DNA from: Roseibium aggregatum
GTDB lineage: Bacteria; Pseudomonadota; Alphaproteobacteria; Rhizobiales; Stappiaceae
Direction: 5' to 3'
Length of the DNA: 64,000 bases
Assembly (NCBI RefSeq): GCF_017309185.1
Contig: NZ_JAEKJZ010000001.1
Location: forward strand, 1,488,001-1,552,000
Shown here: piece by piece, positions 33,996-42,402 of the stretch
Position numbering within the stretch: position 1 is the stretch's first letter
Layout: each line of letters starts with the position of its first letter
Notes under the pieces: model-generated
What the model was told of the DNA's origin: nothing
What the model saw: only the letters and a program-made list of their open reading frames with translations
The model's database searches: none
Position numbers and translations under genes: made by a program

Positions 33996-34430
33996 TTACT
34001 CCTCTTCGCCACGACGCGGACGGCGATCGCCGCCAGAACGGTCACCCCGGTCACCCCGGTCGCCACCGGGACGGTCGCCACGGCCACCGCCGCGACGGTC
34101 GTCGCGATCACGCTTCTGCATCATCGCGGACGGTTCTTCTTCCAGCTGGTCGACCTTGAAGGTCATGAAACGCAGAATATCTTCGCTCAGGCCCATCTGA
34201 CGCTCCATCTCGGCGACGGCCGCATGCGGTGCGTCGAGGTTCATCAGCGTGTAATGCGCCTTGCGGTTCTTTTTGATACGGTATGCGAGGGAACGCAGAC
34301 CCCAGTTTTCCACCTTGCCGACAGTCCCGCCAGCGCCCTCGATGAGGCCCTTGTACTGTTCGACGAGTTGTTCGACCTGCTGGGCCGAAACGTCCTGGCG
34401 CGCCAGGAATACGTGCTCGTAAAGAGGCAT
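33996..34430 (-). CDS. rpsF: 30S ribosomal protein S6
   Basis: A 144-residue S6 with the opening [15 protein letters not shown] and the conserved [20 protein letters not shown]. The C-terminal tail of about 30 residues is rich in Arg, Gly and Asp ([18 protein letters not shown]), a common extension in Rhizobiales-like S6. The ATG at 34430 begins the family core; longer in-frame readings have no homologous content. It is first in the S6-S18-L9 operon. Confidence 0.96.
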   Translation of the reverse strand: MPLYEHVFLARQDVSAQQVEQLVEQYKGLIEGAGGTVGKVENWGLRSLAYRIKKNRKAHYTLMNLDAPHAAVAEMERQMGLSEDILRFMTFKVDQLEEEPSAMMQKRDRDDRRGGGRGDRPGGDRGDRGDRSGGDRRPRRGEEE

Positions 34431-34602
34431 GGAAAAGCCTTTCCTTGTGTTGACAACGCAGGGCTGGCGCAAAGCCTCCTCGTAGCCCCGGAAAGGCACG
34501 AGAATTCTAACGAGAGCGGGAACACGGGAAGTCGGATCGTTTGATGGATCCTGGCATAAGCCCTTCCGTTCAGCCCCCGGCCAAACCCCGGATGAAGCGC
34601 GC

Positions 34603-34630
34603 TCTATAGCCTGATCTGGAGAAAATGCAA
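34603..34630 (-). promoter_or_regulatory. Promoter candidate for the rpsF operon
   Basis: On the minus strand TTGCAT (34625-34630) and TATAGA (34603-34608) are 16 bases apart, followed by GCGC, a form often seen at alphaproteobacterial ribosomal promoters. It implies a leader of about 165 bases before rpsF. It lies in the 567-base divergent gap 34431-34997. Confidence 0.5.
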
Positions 34631-34850
34631 GTGCAAACTGATCCGCGTGCGCCATGCTTTCCGCCTTGCGGTGGCGGTCTCCGGACTTTCTGCCGTCGCA
34701 GCCGCCGCGATCGGCGGCGCCGGAAAAGAGGCCGGGCGAATAGTCCATACCCAGTTCCGGCCAGATGGGTTCCCTCTTTGCAGCCGGGTATCGCGGTGCG
34801 GATATTGCGGGAAATGGTGACGTTTTTATGAATTCATTGACCGCAGGGCC

Positions 34851-34879
34851 TTGACAGTTGGCCCTGGAGCGTATCATAG
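34851..34879 (+). promoter_or_regulatory. Promoter candidate for fabD
   Basis: A consensus TTGACA (34851-34856) is followed after 17 bases by TCATAG (34874-34879); TATCAT two bases earlier is an alternative -10. It would give a leader of about 110 bases before the fabD ATG at 34998. No gene is seen in the rest of the divergent gap. Confidence 0.5.
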
Positions 34880-34997
34880 CCTCGCCCCATGCCGCTCACC
34901 CACCGCGGGTAGAAGCGAAAAAAGAAAAACATCAAAGAGCCAGTCGAAAACGATAAGCCTGATCCAGGTTCCAGGCGTCATGGAGGCGTTTTTCCCG

Positions 34998-35942
34998 ATG
35001 ACCATCGCATTTACATTTCCCGGTCAGGGCAGTCAGACTGTTGGAATGGGGAAAGCGCTCGCGGACACCTATCCGGAAGCAAGGGCCGTCTTTGAAGAAG
35101 TCGACGAGGCGCTTGGACAGAAACTGTCGGACGTCATGTGGAGCGGCCCTGAAGACGGTCTTACGCTGACCGCGAACGCCCAGCCTGCGCTGATGGCCGT
35201 CAGCCTTGCCACCATGCGAGTGTTGGAGGCCAGGGGTCTCGATCTGAAAGCCTCCGTTGCCTATGTCGCGGGCCATTCGCTCGGCGAATACTCGGCGCTC
35301 GCCGCGGCCGGAAGCCTGGATGTTGCCACGGCTGCGCGGCTCTTGCGCGTGCGCGGCGAGGCCATGCAGACGGCGGTGCCGGTCGGACAGGGAGCCATGG
35401 CCGCGCTGCTCGGGCTGGATTTCGATGCTGCCGTCGAGATCGCCCGGGATGCGGCGCAGGGCGAGGTCTGTCAGGCCGCAAACGACAATGCGCCCGGCCA
35501 GGTTGTCGTTTCCGGGCATTTGGCGGCGGTTGAGCGGGCCGTGGAGATCGCCAAGGCCAAGGGCGCGCGCCGGGCGGTAATGCTTCCCGTGAGCGCTCCG
35601 TTTCACTGCGCCTTGATGGCGCCGGCCGCCGAGGCGATGGAACAGGCGCTGGCGAATGCGGAAATCGGGACGCCCGCCGTTCCCCTGGTCGCCAATGTTC
35701 TGGCCGCGCCGGTCAGCGACCCGGCAGACATCCGGGTCCGGCTGGTCGAGCAGGTGACCGGAACTGTTCGCTGGCGCGAAAGCATTGGCTGGCTTGCGGA
35801 TAACGGCGTGGACACTTTCGTCGAGATCGGTACCGGCAAGGTCCTTACTGGAATGGTGAAGCGCATCTCCAGGGAGTCTACCGGCATCGCCGTGAACGGG
35901 CCGGACGACATCGACACTCTAATGGCGAAAATCTCCGGCTGA
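34998..35942 (+). CDS. fabD: Malonyl-CoA:ACP transacylase
   Basis: Loads malonyl groups onto acyl carrier protein. 314 residues with FPGQGSQ (7-13), the nucleophile Ser94 in GHSLGEY (92-98) and the catalytic His in PVSAPFHCALM (near 201). The ATG at 34998 has GGAGG upstream and opens the family core directly. It is the first of the fatty-acid genes fabD-fabG-acpP-fabF, though gaps of 227 and 249 bases separate the first three. Confidence 0.96.
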   Translation: MTIAFTFPGQGSQTVGMGKALADTYPEARAVFEEVDEALGQKLSDVMWSGPEDGLTLTANAQPALMAVSLATMRVLEARGLDLKASVAYVAGHSLGEYSALAAAGSLDVATAARLLRVRGEAMQTAVPVGQGAMAALLGLDFDAAVEIARDAAQGEVCQAANDNAPGQVVVSGHLAAVERAVEIAKAKGARRAVMLPVSAPFHCALMAPAAEAMEQALANAEIGTPAVPLVANVLAAPVSDPADIRVRLVEQVTGTVRWRESIGWLADNGVDTFVEIGTGKVLTGMVKRISRESTGIAVNGPDDIDTLMAKISG

Positions 35943-36169
35943 CCGGTAAATTCTGTCGTTCGCGGCCTCGCGCGTCAGGCGCGTATCGTAAAGGTGGTTT
36001 CAAGAAGTGCGAACGGAAAGCCTGTTTTGTTTGGTGAGCCGGAAACCCGTTTTTTAGGGGAGCGGCGCGTGTCAGGCAAGTTTCGGGTCAACCGTTCCAG
36101 CGAACTGAGCTTCGAGAAACACCGCTAGAGCCCGCAGCGGGCCGAGTAAATGCAAGGGAAGGATCCCAG

Positions 36170-36907
36170 ATGTTCAGTTTGGAAGGCAAGAATGCACTGG
36201 TGACCGGCGCGACCGGCGGGATCGGCGAAGCGATTGCCAGGGCGCTGCATGCGCAAGGCGCGGCGGTGGCACTCTCCGGTACCCGCGTGGAAAAACTGGA
36301 AGCCCTTGCCGCAGACCTCGGGGAGAGGGCCGTCGTGGCACCTGCGAACCTGTCCGACCGGGATGCGGTCGACGCATTGGTGCCGGCGGCGGAAGAAAAG
36401 CTGGGTTCGGTGGATATTCTCGTGAACAACGCGGGCATCACCCGCGACAATATCTTCATGCGGATGAAGGACGAGGAGTGGGATCAGGTTCTGGAAGTCA
36501 ACCTGACCTCCGGTTTCCGCATCTGCCGGGCGGCGATCAAGGGTATGATGAAGCGCCGCTCCGGACGCATTATCGGCATCACGTCGGTCGTCGGCGTGAC
36601 CGGGAACCCGGGACAGGTCAATTACGCGGCGGCCAAGGCCGGCATGATCGGCATGTACAAGTCTCTGGCGCGCGAAGTCGCCAGTCGCAGCATAACCGTC
36701 AACGCGATTGCTCCGGGTTTCATCGAAACCTCGATGACGGATGCGCTGAACGAGAAACAAAAGGAATCGATTTTGGCAAACGTCCCGGCGGGCCGCCTCG
36801 GCACGTCCGGCGAGATTGCTGCGGCGGCTCTTTATCTCGCCAGTGACGAAGCCGCTTACGTCACCGGGCAGACGCTGCATGTCAATGGCGGCATGGCTAT
36901 GATTTAA
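36170..36907 (+). CDS. fabG: 3-oxoacyl-ACP reductase
   Basis: The NADPH-dependent ketoreductase of fatty-acid elongation, 245 residues. TGATGGIG (12-19), NNAG (86-89), Ser139, Tyr152 and Lys156 (NYAAAK) are all present, with the FabG-type end GQTLHVNGGMAMI. A small hairpin TTTCGCC/GGCGAAA (36914-36932) follows the stop. The context between fabD and acpP fixes the assignment among many SDR paralogues. Confidence 0.96.
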   Translation: MFSLEGKNALVTGATGGIGEAIARALHAQGAAVALSGTRVEKLEALAADLGERAVVAPANLSDRDAVDALVPAAEEKLGSVDILVNNAGITRDNIFMRMKDEEWDQVLEVNLTSGFRICRAAIKGMMKRRSGRIIGITSVVGVTGNPGQVNYAAAKAGMIGMYKSLAREVASRSITVNAIAPGFIETSMTDALNEKQKESILANVPAGRLGTSGEIAAAALYLASDEAAYVTGQTLHVNGGMAMI

Positions 36908-37156
36908 AAGACATTTCGCCTTTCGGGCGAAAAGAAACCAGAGCGCTCGAGGGGTGCTCCGGACCGGCTGGTAAAGGGCAACAAAGTGTGTTACCAACCC
37001 GCCGATTGTTCTAAATTGCGCAGTCAAGCTTGAATGTTCAGCGGGTCTGCGCGCTGACATCTTGGAAACCGCGAATTCGCACCGCCGTATTTCCGGACGG
37101 AAACCGGCACGGGCACCTTCGCGAAAGATGAGTTGAAGAAACTAAGGAAGTGAAAA

Positions 37157-37390
37157 ATGAGCGATATCGCGGATCGGGTAAAGAAAATCGTCGTTGAACA
37201 CCTCGGTGTCGATGCTGAGAAGGTTGTGGAAGGTGCAAGCTTCATCGACGATCTGGGTGCGGACAGCCTCGACACTGTTGAGCTTGTCATGGCATTTGAA
37301 GAAGAGTTCGGCGTCGAAATCCCGGATACCGCTGCAGAAACCATCCTGACCGTCGGCGACGCAGTCAAGTTTCTGGAAGCCAACAAGTAA
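37157..37390 (+). CDS. acpP: Acyl carrier protein
   Basis: A 77-residue acidic carrier. The phosphopantetheine attachment Ser37 is in [10 protein letters not shown], followed by the canonical helix [12 protein letters not shown]. It carries the growing acyl chain for FabD, FabG and FabF, encoded around it. Length and sequence are standard. AAGGAAGTG lies before the ATG. Confidence 0.97.
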   Translation: MSDIADRVKKIVVEHLGVDAEKVVEGASFIDDLGADSLDTVELVMAFEEEFGVEIPDTAAETILTVGDAVKFLEANK

Positions 37391-37475
37391 GGCGACAGCC
37401 TTCTGGATTTCGTAATGAATATCGGGCTGGCGGGGAACGGTCTCCGCCCGGCCCTTCAAACGTAAGTGCGGGTTT

Positions 37476-38738
37476 ATGAGGCGAGTTGTCGTAACTGGGT
37501 TGGGCATGGTGACGCCGCTGGGTGGCGGTGTCGATGTCACTTGGAAAAAGATCCTTGAAGGAAAGAGCGGGGCCAACAAGGTCTCGAATTTCAAGGTTGA
37601 CGATCTGGCTTGCCAAATAGCCTGTCAAATTCCGCTGGGTTCCGGCGAAGGGGGCTTCAATCCCGACGATTGGATGGACCCCAAGGAGCAGCGCAAGGTC
37701 GACGACTTCATCGTCTATGCCATGGCTGCCGCCGATCAGGCGATCGCGGATTCCGGCTACAAGGCGGAAACCTATGACCAGCAGGTCCGTTCCGGCGTCC
37801 TCATCGGGTCGGGTATCGGCGGACTTCAGGGGATCGAGCAGGGCGCGCATCTCCTTGCCGAAAAAGGTCCGCGTCGCGTCAGCCCCTTCTTCATTCCAGG
37901 CCGGCTGATCAATCTGGCGGGAGGCTATGTCTCCATTCGCCACGGCCTCAAGGGTCCGAACCACGCGGTGGTAACGGCCTGTTCCACGGGCGCGCATGCG
38001 ATTGGCGACGCGTCCCGTCTGATCGCCTTCGGCGATGCGGATGTGATGGTTGCCGGCGGTGCGGAATCGCCCGTCTGCCGTCTTGCCCTGGCGGGTTTCG
38101 CGGCCTGCAGGGCGCTGTCGACCGGCTTCAACGATGCTCCGGAAAAGGGATCGCGTCCCTATGATGTCGCCCGTGACGGCTTCGTGATGGGCGAGGGGGC
38201 CGGGGTTGTCGTTCTCGAGGAATACGAGCACGCGGTTCGCCGCGGCGCCACGATCTATGCCGAGGTGATCGGCTATGGTCTTTCCGGCGATGCCTATCAC
38301 ATAACCGCGCCCTCGTCCGACGGTGACGGAGCCTATCGTTGCATGGAGGCCGCCTTGAACCGGGCGGGCATCACAGCGGCGGATGTGGACTATGTCAACG
38401 CGCACGGCACGTCGACGCCTCTGGGCGATGAAATCGAGCTGGGAGCGGTGACCCGGCTCGCCGGAGACTCCGCGGCCAACCTGACCATGTCGTCGACCAA
38501 GTCCTCGATTGGCCACCTGCTCGGGGCAGCCGGCGCGGTCGAGGCGATCTTCTCCGTACTGGCGATCCGGGACGGCATGGCGCCGCCGACGATTAACCTC
38601 GACAATCCGTCTGTCGAAACCGTGATCGACCTGGTACCTCATGAGGCGAAGAAGATGGAGATCAATGTCGCCTTGTCGAATTCCTTCGGCTTTGGCGGGA
38701 CAAATGCCTCGCTCGTCTTCCGCAAAGTTGCCGCATAA
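37476..38738 (+). CDS. fabF: 3-oxoacyl-ACP synthase II
   Basis: The chain-elongating condensing enzyme, 420 residues. The catalytic triad is Cys169 (VTACSTGAH), His310 (NAHGTSTPLGD) and His347 (SSIGHLLGAAG), which is the FabF/FabB Cys-His-His set. It follows acpP by 85 bases, the usual pairing. A hairpin before mltG (38821-38840) may end this transcript. Confidence 0.97.
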   Translation: MRRVVVTGLGMVTPLGGGVDVTWKKILEGKSGANKVSNFKVDDLACQIACQIPLGSGEGGFNPDDWMDPKEQRKVDDFIVYAMAAADQAIADSGYKAETYDQQVRSGVLIGSGIGGLQGIEQGAHLLAEKGPRRVSPFFIPGRLINLAGGYVSIRHGLKGPNHAVVTACSTGAHAIGDASRLIAFGDADVMVAGGAESPVCRLALAGFAACRALSTGFNDAPEKGSRPYDVARDGFVMGEGAGVVVLEEYEHAVRRGATIYAEVIGYGLSGDAYHITAPSSDGDGAYRCMEAALNRAGITAADVDYVNAHGTSTPLGDEIELGAVTRLAGDSAANLTMSSTKSSIGHLLGAAGAVEAIFSVLAIRDGMAPPTINLDNPSVETVIDLVPHEAKKMEINVALSNSFGFGGTNASLVFRKVAA

Positions 38739-38820
38739 CCATTTCAATGTCTCGTGCCGGATCCGATTCTTGAGGAACCGGCATCGAGATGACGATTGAG
38801 ACAACTGGTTTGCCTGAGCC

Positions 38821-38840
38821 TGACCCCTGGTTCGGGGTCA
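38821..38840 (+). terminator. Hairpin with short T-run between fabF and mltG
   Basis: TGACCCC (38821-38827) and GGGGTCA (38834-38840) form a seven-base stem, followed by CTTTTAA. It ends only 21 bases before the mltG ATG, so it could end fabF transcripts or attenuate mltG. Confidence 0.5.
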
Positions 38841-38861
38841 CTTTTAAGGATGCGACACACA

Positions 38862-39998
38862 ATGCGCATTAAGCCGAAAAGCCCGCGTGAAGCCTTGCAG
38901 CCGGAGCCCGCTCCGGCTCCTCCGCAACGTTCCCGGCATGTGCGCAATCCACTTGTCATCCTGATCAACCTTGTCATTACCCTGGCGGTTTTCGGCCTGG
39001 CCGGCATCGGCGGCGCGCTTTATTTCGGCAAACAGAAATTCGAGCAGGCGGGTCCGCTGACCGAAGAAGCCACCGTGGTCATCTCTTCCGGCGCGGGATT
39101 GTCGGGCATCACCGATAGCCTGGCCGGCAAGGGCGTGATTGAAGACAGCCTGTTCGACGAGTGGATCTTCAATCTGGGAATTCGGTTTTACAAGAACGCG
39201 ACCAAGCTGAAAGCCGGTGAATATGCCTTCGCGCCGGGGGCGTCGATGCATGAGGTCATGACAGACCTTGTGGAAGGCAACGCCGTGACACATTCGGTCA
39301 CGATCCCCGAAGGCTGGACAACCGCCCAGATCATTGAACGGGTGCGCGAACATCCGACTCTGACCGGAGAAATCAGCGAAATCCCCGCAGAGGGCGAATT
39401 GCTGCCGCAAACCTATACGTTCGCCCGCGGCACGGCGCGGCAGGATATCATCGATCAGATGAAGGCCGGGCAGGAAAAGCTGCTGTCCGAGATCTGGGAA
39501 CGGCGCACGGACGGCCTTCCGGTCAGCACGCCCGAGGAATTGGTAATTCTGGCATCCATCGTTGAAAAGGAAACGGCCCTTGCCGACGAGCGTCCCCGTG
39601 TTGCCGGTGTGTTCGTGAACCGGTTGAACAAGAAGATGCGCCTGCAGTCCGATCCGACCATTCTTTACGGTCTCTACGGCGGCGAAGCCTGGCTGAAGGA
39701 CCGTTCCGCGATCAAGCAGTCCGAGCTGAAGGCGGAGAACGAATACAACACCTACCAGATCGACGGTCTCCCGCCGGGACCGATCGGCAACCCCGGCCGG
39801 GCGGCCATGGAAGCGGTCGCCAACCCCTCGCGTACGCAGGACCTGTACTTCGTTGCCGACGGCACGGGTGGCCATGTCTTCGCGGAAACCTACGAGCAGC
39901 ATCAGGAAAACGTCCGCAAGTGGCGCCGGATCGAACGGGACCGCCGTCAGGCAGAGGCCGAACAGGATCAGGCGGAAGAACCGGCGACATCGAATTAA
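38862..39998 (+). CDS. mltG: Endolytic murein transglycosylase MltG
   Basis: An inner-membrane lytic transglycosylase that cuts nascent glycan strands. 378 residues with a proline-rich cytoplasmic head and one transmembrane helix (about 27-50). A LysM-like region follows (VTIPEGWTTAQIIERV). The catalytic domain has Glu in LASIVEKETAL and the conserved LQSDPTILYGL and YNTYQIDGLPPGPIGNPG. The ATG at 38862 is preferred because AAGGA lies at the right distance; an in-frame ATG at 38850 is possible. The tail is acidic and disordered. Confidence 0.95.
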   Translation: MRIKPKSPREALQPEPAPAPPQRSRHVRNPLVILINLVITLAVFGLAGIGGALYFGKQKFEQAGPLTEEATVVISSGAGLSGITDSLAGKGVIEDSLFDEWIFNLGIRFYKNATKLKAGEYAFAPGASMHEVMTDLVEGNAVTHSVTIPEGWTTAQIIERVREHPTLTGEISEIPAEGELLPQTYTFARGTARQDIIDQMKAGQEKLLSEIWERRTDGLPVSTPEELVILASIVEKETALADERPRVAGVFVNRLNKKMRLQSDPTILYGLYGGEAWLKDRSAIKQSELKAENEYNTYQIDGLPPGPIGNPGRAAMEAVANPSRTQDLYFVADGTGGHVFAETYEQHQENVRKWRRIERDRRQAEAEQDQAEEPATSN

Positions 39999-40053
39999 CC
40001 CGTTCGGCTCTTGAGCGGCGGGAAGACAGGTCGGAGCAATTCGGGAGGGGCAC

Positions 40054-40947
40054 ATGGCACTCGCCAGCATGACGGGTTTTGCACGGGCGTTGGGAGAGAC
40101 GGAAGCGCTGCGCTGGACGTGGGAACTCAGGTCCGTCAACGGCAAGTCGCTGGATTTGCGCATACGGATACCCGCCGGCCTTGAGACCCTCGAGCCCAAG
40201 ATCCGGGAACGGTGCGGCCGGGTGCTGCGGCGGGGCAACGTGACGATCGGTCTTGCCATGCAACGGGATCAGTCGGAACAGCAGCTTCAGGTCAATGAAA
40301 CGGCGCTTGACGCGGTGCTTGCCACCATCGCGCTGTTGAAGGACCGTGTTCCCGACCTGGCGCCGCCCTCCCTTGACGCCATCCTGTCTCAAAAGGGCGT
40401 TTTCGAGTTGAAGGAGCCTGAAGAGGACGCGGAGCAGCAAGATGCGCTCCACAATGCGCTTCTGACGACGCTCGATGCGGCGTTGATAGATCTGGTTGAC
40501 ATGCGTCATCGTGAGGGCAGGGCAATCGGTGCGGTCATCTACGATCAGATCGAGCGGATCGCGGAGCTCACCCAGGCCGCGGAAACACTGCCCGCGCGAC
40601 AACCGGCTGCCATAAAAGCCCGGTTGAAGAAGCAGATCTCCGAACTCCTGGAAGCCGGCGACGGTCAGTTCGATGCGCAACGCCTCCATCAGGAAGCCGT
40701 TCTGCTGGCAACGAAAGCCGACATCCGCGAGGAATTAGACCGCCTGCATGCCCATGTTGCCGCCGTGCGCGAGCTGCTCGATACCGGAGGCGCGATTGGC
40801 CGCAGGCTCGATTTTCTTGCACAGGAATTTAACCGGGAAGCCAATACCCTCTGCTCGAAATCGAACGACGTGGATCTCACGGCCATCGGACTGGACCTGA
40901 AGTCCGTCATCGATCAGATGCGTGAGCAAATTCAAAACCTGGAGTGA
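40054..40947 (+). CDS. yicC: YicC family protein
   Basis: A 297-residue YicC/YloC protein, opening with the hallmark SMTGFARA and ELRSVNGKSLDLRIR. The C-terminal part carries AVLLATKADIREELDRL and DFLAQEFNREANTLCSKSND. Members are reported as endoribonucleases. The gene is regularly found before gmk, and here the gap is four bases. Confidence 0.95.
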   Translation: MALASMTGFARALGETEALRWTWELRSVNGKSLDLRIRIPAGLETLEPKIRERCGRVLRRGNVTIGLAMQRDQSEQQLQVNETALDAVLATIALLKDRVPDLAPPSLDAILSQKGVFELKEPEEDAEQQDALHNALLTTLDAALIDLVDMRHREGRAIGAVIYDQIERIAELTQAAETLPARQPAAIKARLKKQISELLEAGDGQFDAQRLHQEAVLLATKADIREELDRLHAHVAAVRELLDTGGAIGRRLDFLAQEFNREANTLCSKSNDVDLTAIGLDLKSVIDQMREQIQNLE

Positions 40948-40951
40948 GCCG

Positions 40952-41647
40952 ATGACCGTCGCGCCTGTAGGAACCACCGTCAGTGCGGATCAAGCCGAAC
41001 AGCAGCGGCGCGGCCTGATGCTGGTGCTTTCTTCCCCGTCCGGCGCGGGAAAGTCGACCATCGCCCGGCTGTTGCTGGAAAAGGAAGACAATCTCGAACT
41101 CTCGATATCCGTGACCAGCCGGCCGCGCCGGTCAAGCGAGGTCGACGGTGTGCACTATCATTTCATCGACCCGAAACGGTTCGAGCAGATGCGCGATCAC
41201 GACGAGTTGCTGGAGTGGGCGGAAGTCCACGGCAACTATTACGCGACGCCGCGCGGTCCGGTCGAGGAGGCAATCGAAAACGGCCGCGACATCCTATTCG
41301 ACATTGACATCCAGGGCACGTTCCAGCTCTACGAGAAGATGCGCGCGGATGTGGTCTCCGTCTTCATTCTGCCGCCCTCCATCGCGGAGATGAAATCGCG
41401 CCTGCACCGGCGGGCGGAGGATACCGACGACGTGATCGCCAAGCGCATGAAGACGGCGGTGAGCGAAATGCGCCATTGGTCGGAATACGACTACGTCGTC
41501 GTCAACGACGATCTGGAACGCGCCTTTGAAAATGTTCGCGCGATCCTGAGGGCGGAACGGTTGAAGCAGTTCCGGTCGCCGAAGATCGGCCCGCTTATCC
41601 AGGGAATGGTCGAAGATCTTGAAAAAGAGCTTGGGGACAGGACCTGA
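40952..41647 (+). CDS. gmk: Guanylate kinase
   Basis: Phosphorylates GMP to GDP. 231 residues, with the P-loop SSPSGAGKST (27-36) and the GMP-binding segments SVTSRPRRSSEVDGVHYHF and ETHGNYYATP-like AEVHGNYYATP. The ATG at 40952 follows GGAG nine bases upstream, just after the yicC stop. It ends the fatty-acid/mltG/yicC run. The next gene is convergent. Confidence 0.96.
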   Translation: MTVAPVGTTVSADQAEQQRRGLMLVLSSPSGAGKSTIARLLLEKEDNLELSISVTSRPRRSSEVDGVHYHFIDPKRFEQMRDHDELLEWAEVHGNYYATPRGPVEEAIENGRDILFDIDIQGTFQLYEKMRADVVSVFILPPSIAEMKSRLHRRAEDTDDVIAKRMKTAVSEMRHWSEYDYVVVNDDLERAFENVRAILRAERLKQFRSPKIGPLIQGMVEDLEKELGDRT

Positions 41648-41729
41648 AGCAGGTCTGAGGCATCAGGCCCGTTCCCGTTGTTTTCGAATGGTGTCGAACC
41701 AGCTGTTTTCCGGAAAGTCGGAAGACCTT

Positions 41730-42338
41730 TCAGCCAAAAATATCGTCGGCCAGGCCGCGAACGAATTTGAAAGCCGTGCAGGCCGCCTCGGTCAGCCGCT
41801 TTTCGTCCTCGCGCTGAAAAGGGGCGGCATCCAGCGCCGACTTGAACCGGCGCCAGTGCAGGCCGCGGCCGTCGGGATGTCCCTCCAGATGAGCCGCTCC
41901 GCGGTCTGCGCTCAGCCCAAGCAGTTTGACACGCTTCAAAAGGACTGCCGCGCCGAGGGTTGAGCCCTCGACGACATAGAGCCAGCCGAACGCCGAAGCC
42001 GGATCCGGCGAAGGCATGACGAGCGGAGACAGGGACGCCGGCGCATTCATGTCGAGGTCGGCCATATCCCGTTCGATGAGTTCCAGCCGCCGCCGCTGCT
42101 TCAGCCCGGGGATCAGCTCTTCAAGATCATCGTCCAGATAATACGGGTCCACGGCCTGATGAACCCGGTGCTGCATGTCCAGAAAGAGTTTGTATCCCTC
42201 CAGCGTATCGAACGCCCCGGCGTCGCTGATGCGGCGGTCCAAAAGTCCGTGCACCTCCCGGGTCTCGTCCTTCAGTCTTTCTGAGCGGGAGCGTCCCGGC
42301 TGTTCAACCGGATCGAGGGCCATTGTTGTTTCAGTCAT
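41730..42338 (-). CDS. Heme oxygenase, biliverdin-producing
   Basis: A 202-residue HemO/BphO-type heme oxygenase that opens heme to release iron. The proximal histidine is His30 in DETREVHGLLDRR. The distal helix is in FGWLYVVEGSTLGAAVL (about 117-133), with the Gly-rich kink typical of the family. It lies 64 bases downstream of the TonB-dependent receptor on the same strand, which argues for heme-derived iron use rather than phytochrome chromophore supply; no phytochrome gene is present. I leave the gene symbol blank because HemO, HmuO and BphO types cannot be separated safely. Confidence 0.88.
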   Translation of the reverse strand: MTETTMALDPVEQPGRSRSERLKDETREVHGLLDRRISDAGAFDTLEGYKLFLDMQHRVHQAVDPYYLDDDLEELIPGLKQRRRLELIERDMADLDMNAPASLSPLVMPSPDPASAFGWLYVVEGSTLGAAVLLKRVKLLGLSADRGAAHLEGHPDGRGLHWRRFKSALDAAPFQREDEKRLTEAACTAFKFVRGLADDIFG

Positions 42339-42402
42339 TGTGCGATTCCAGGAAGTCTTGGGGTTGCCCTCGTCCGCGCGTTCGGTGCGGGGAGGGGAAA
42401 GC

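Noticed and set aside
34431..34600. Possible S6:S18-binding leader of rpsF
   Set aside because: A leader of suitable length exists, but I could not identify the conserved motif with confidence.
34431..34877. In-frame upstream extension of rpsF
   Set aside because: It would run through the promoter and leader and adds residues unlike S6; the family core starts at 34430.
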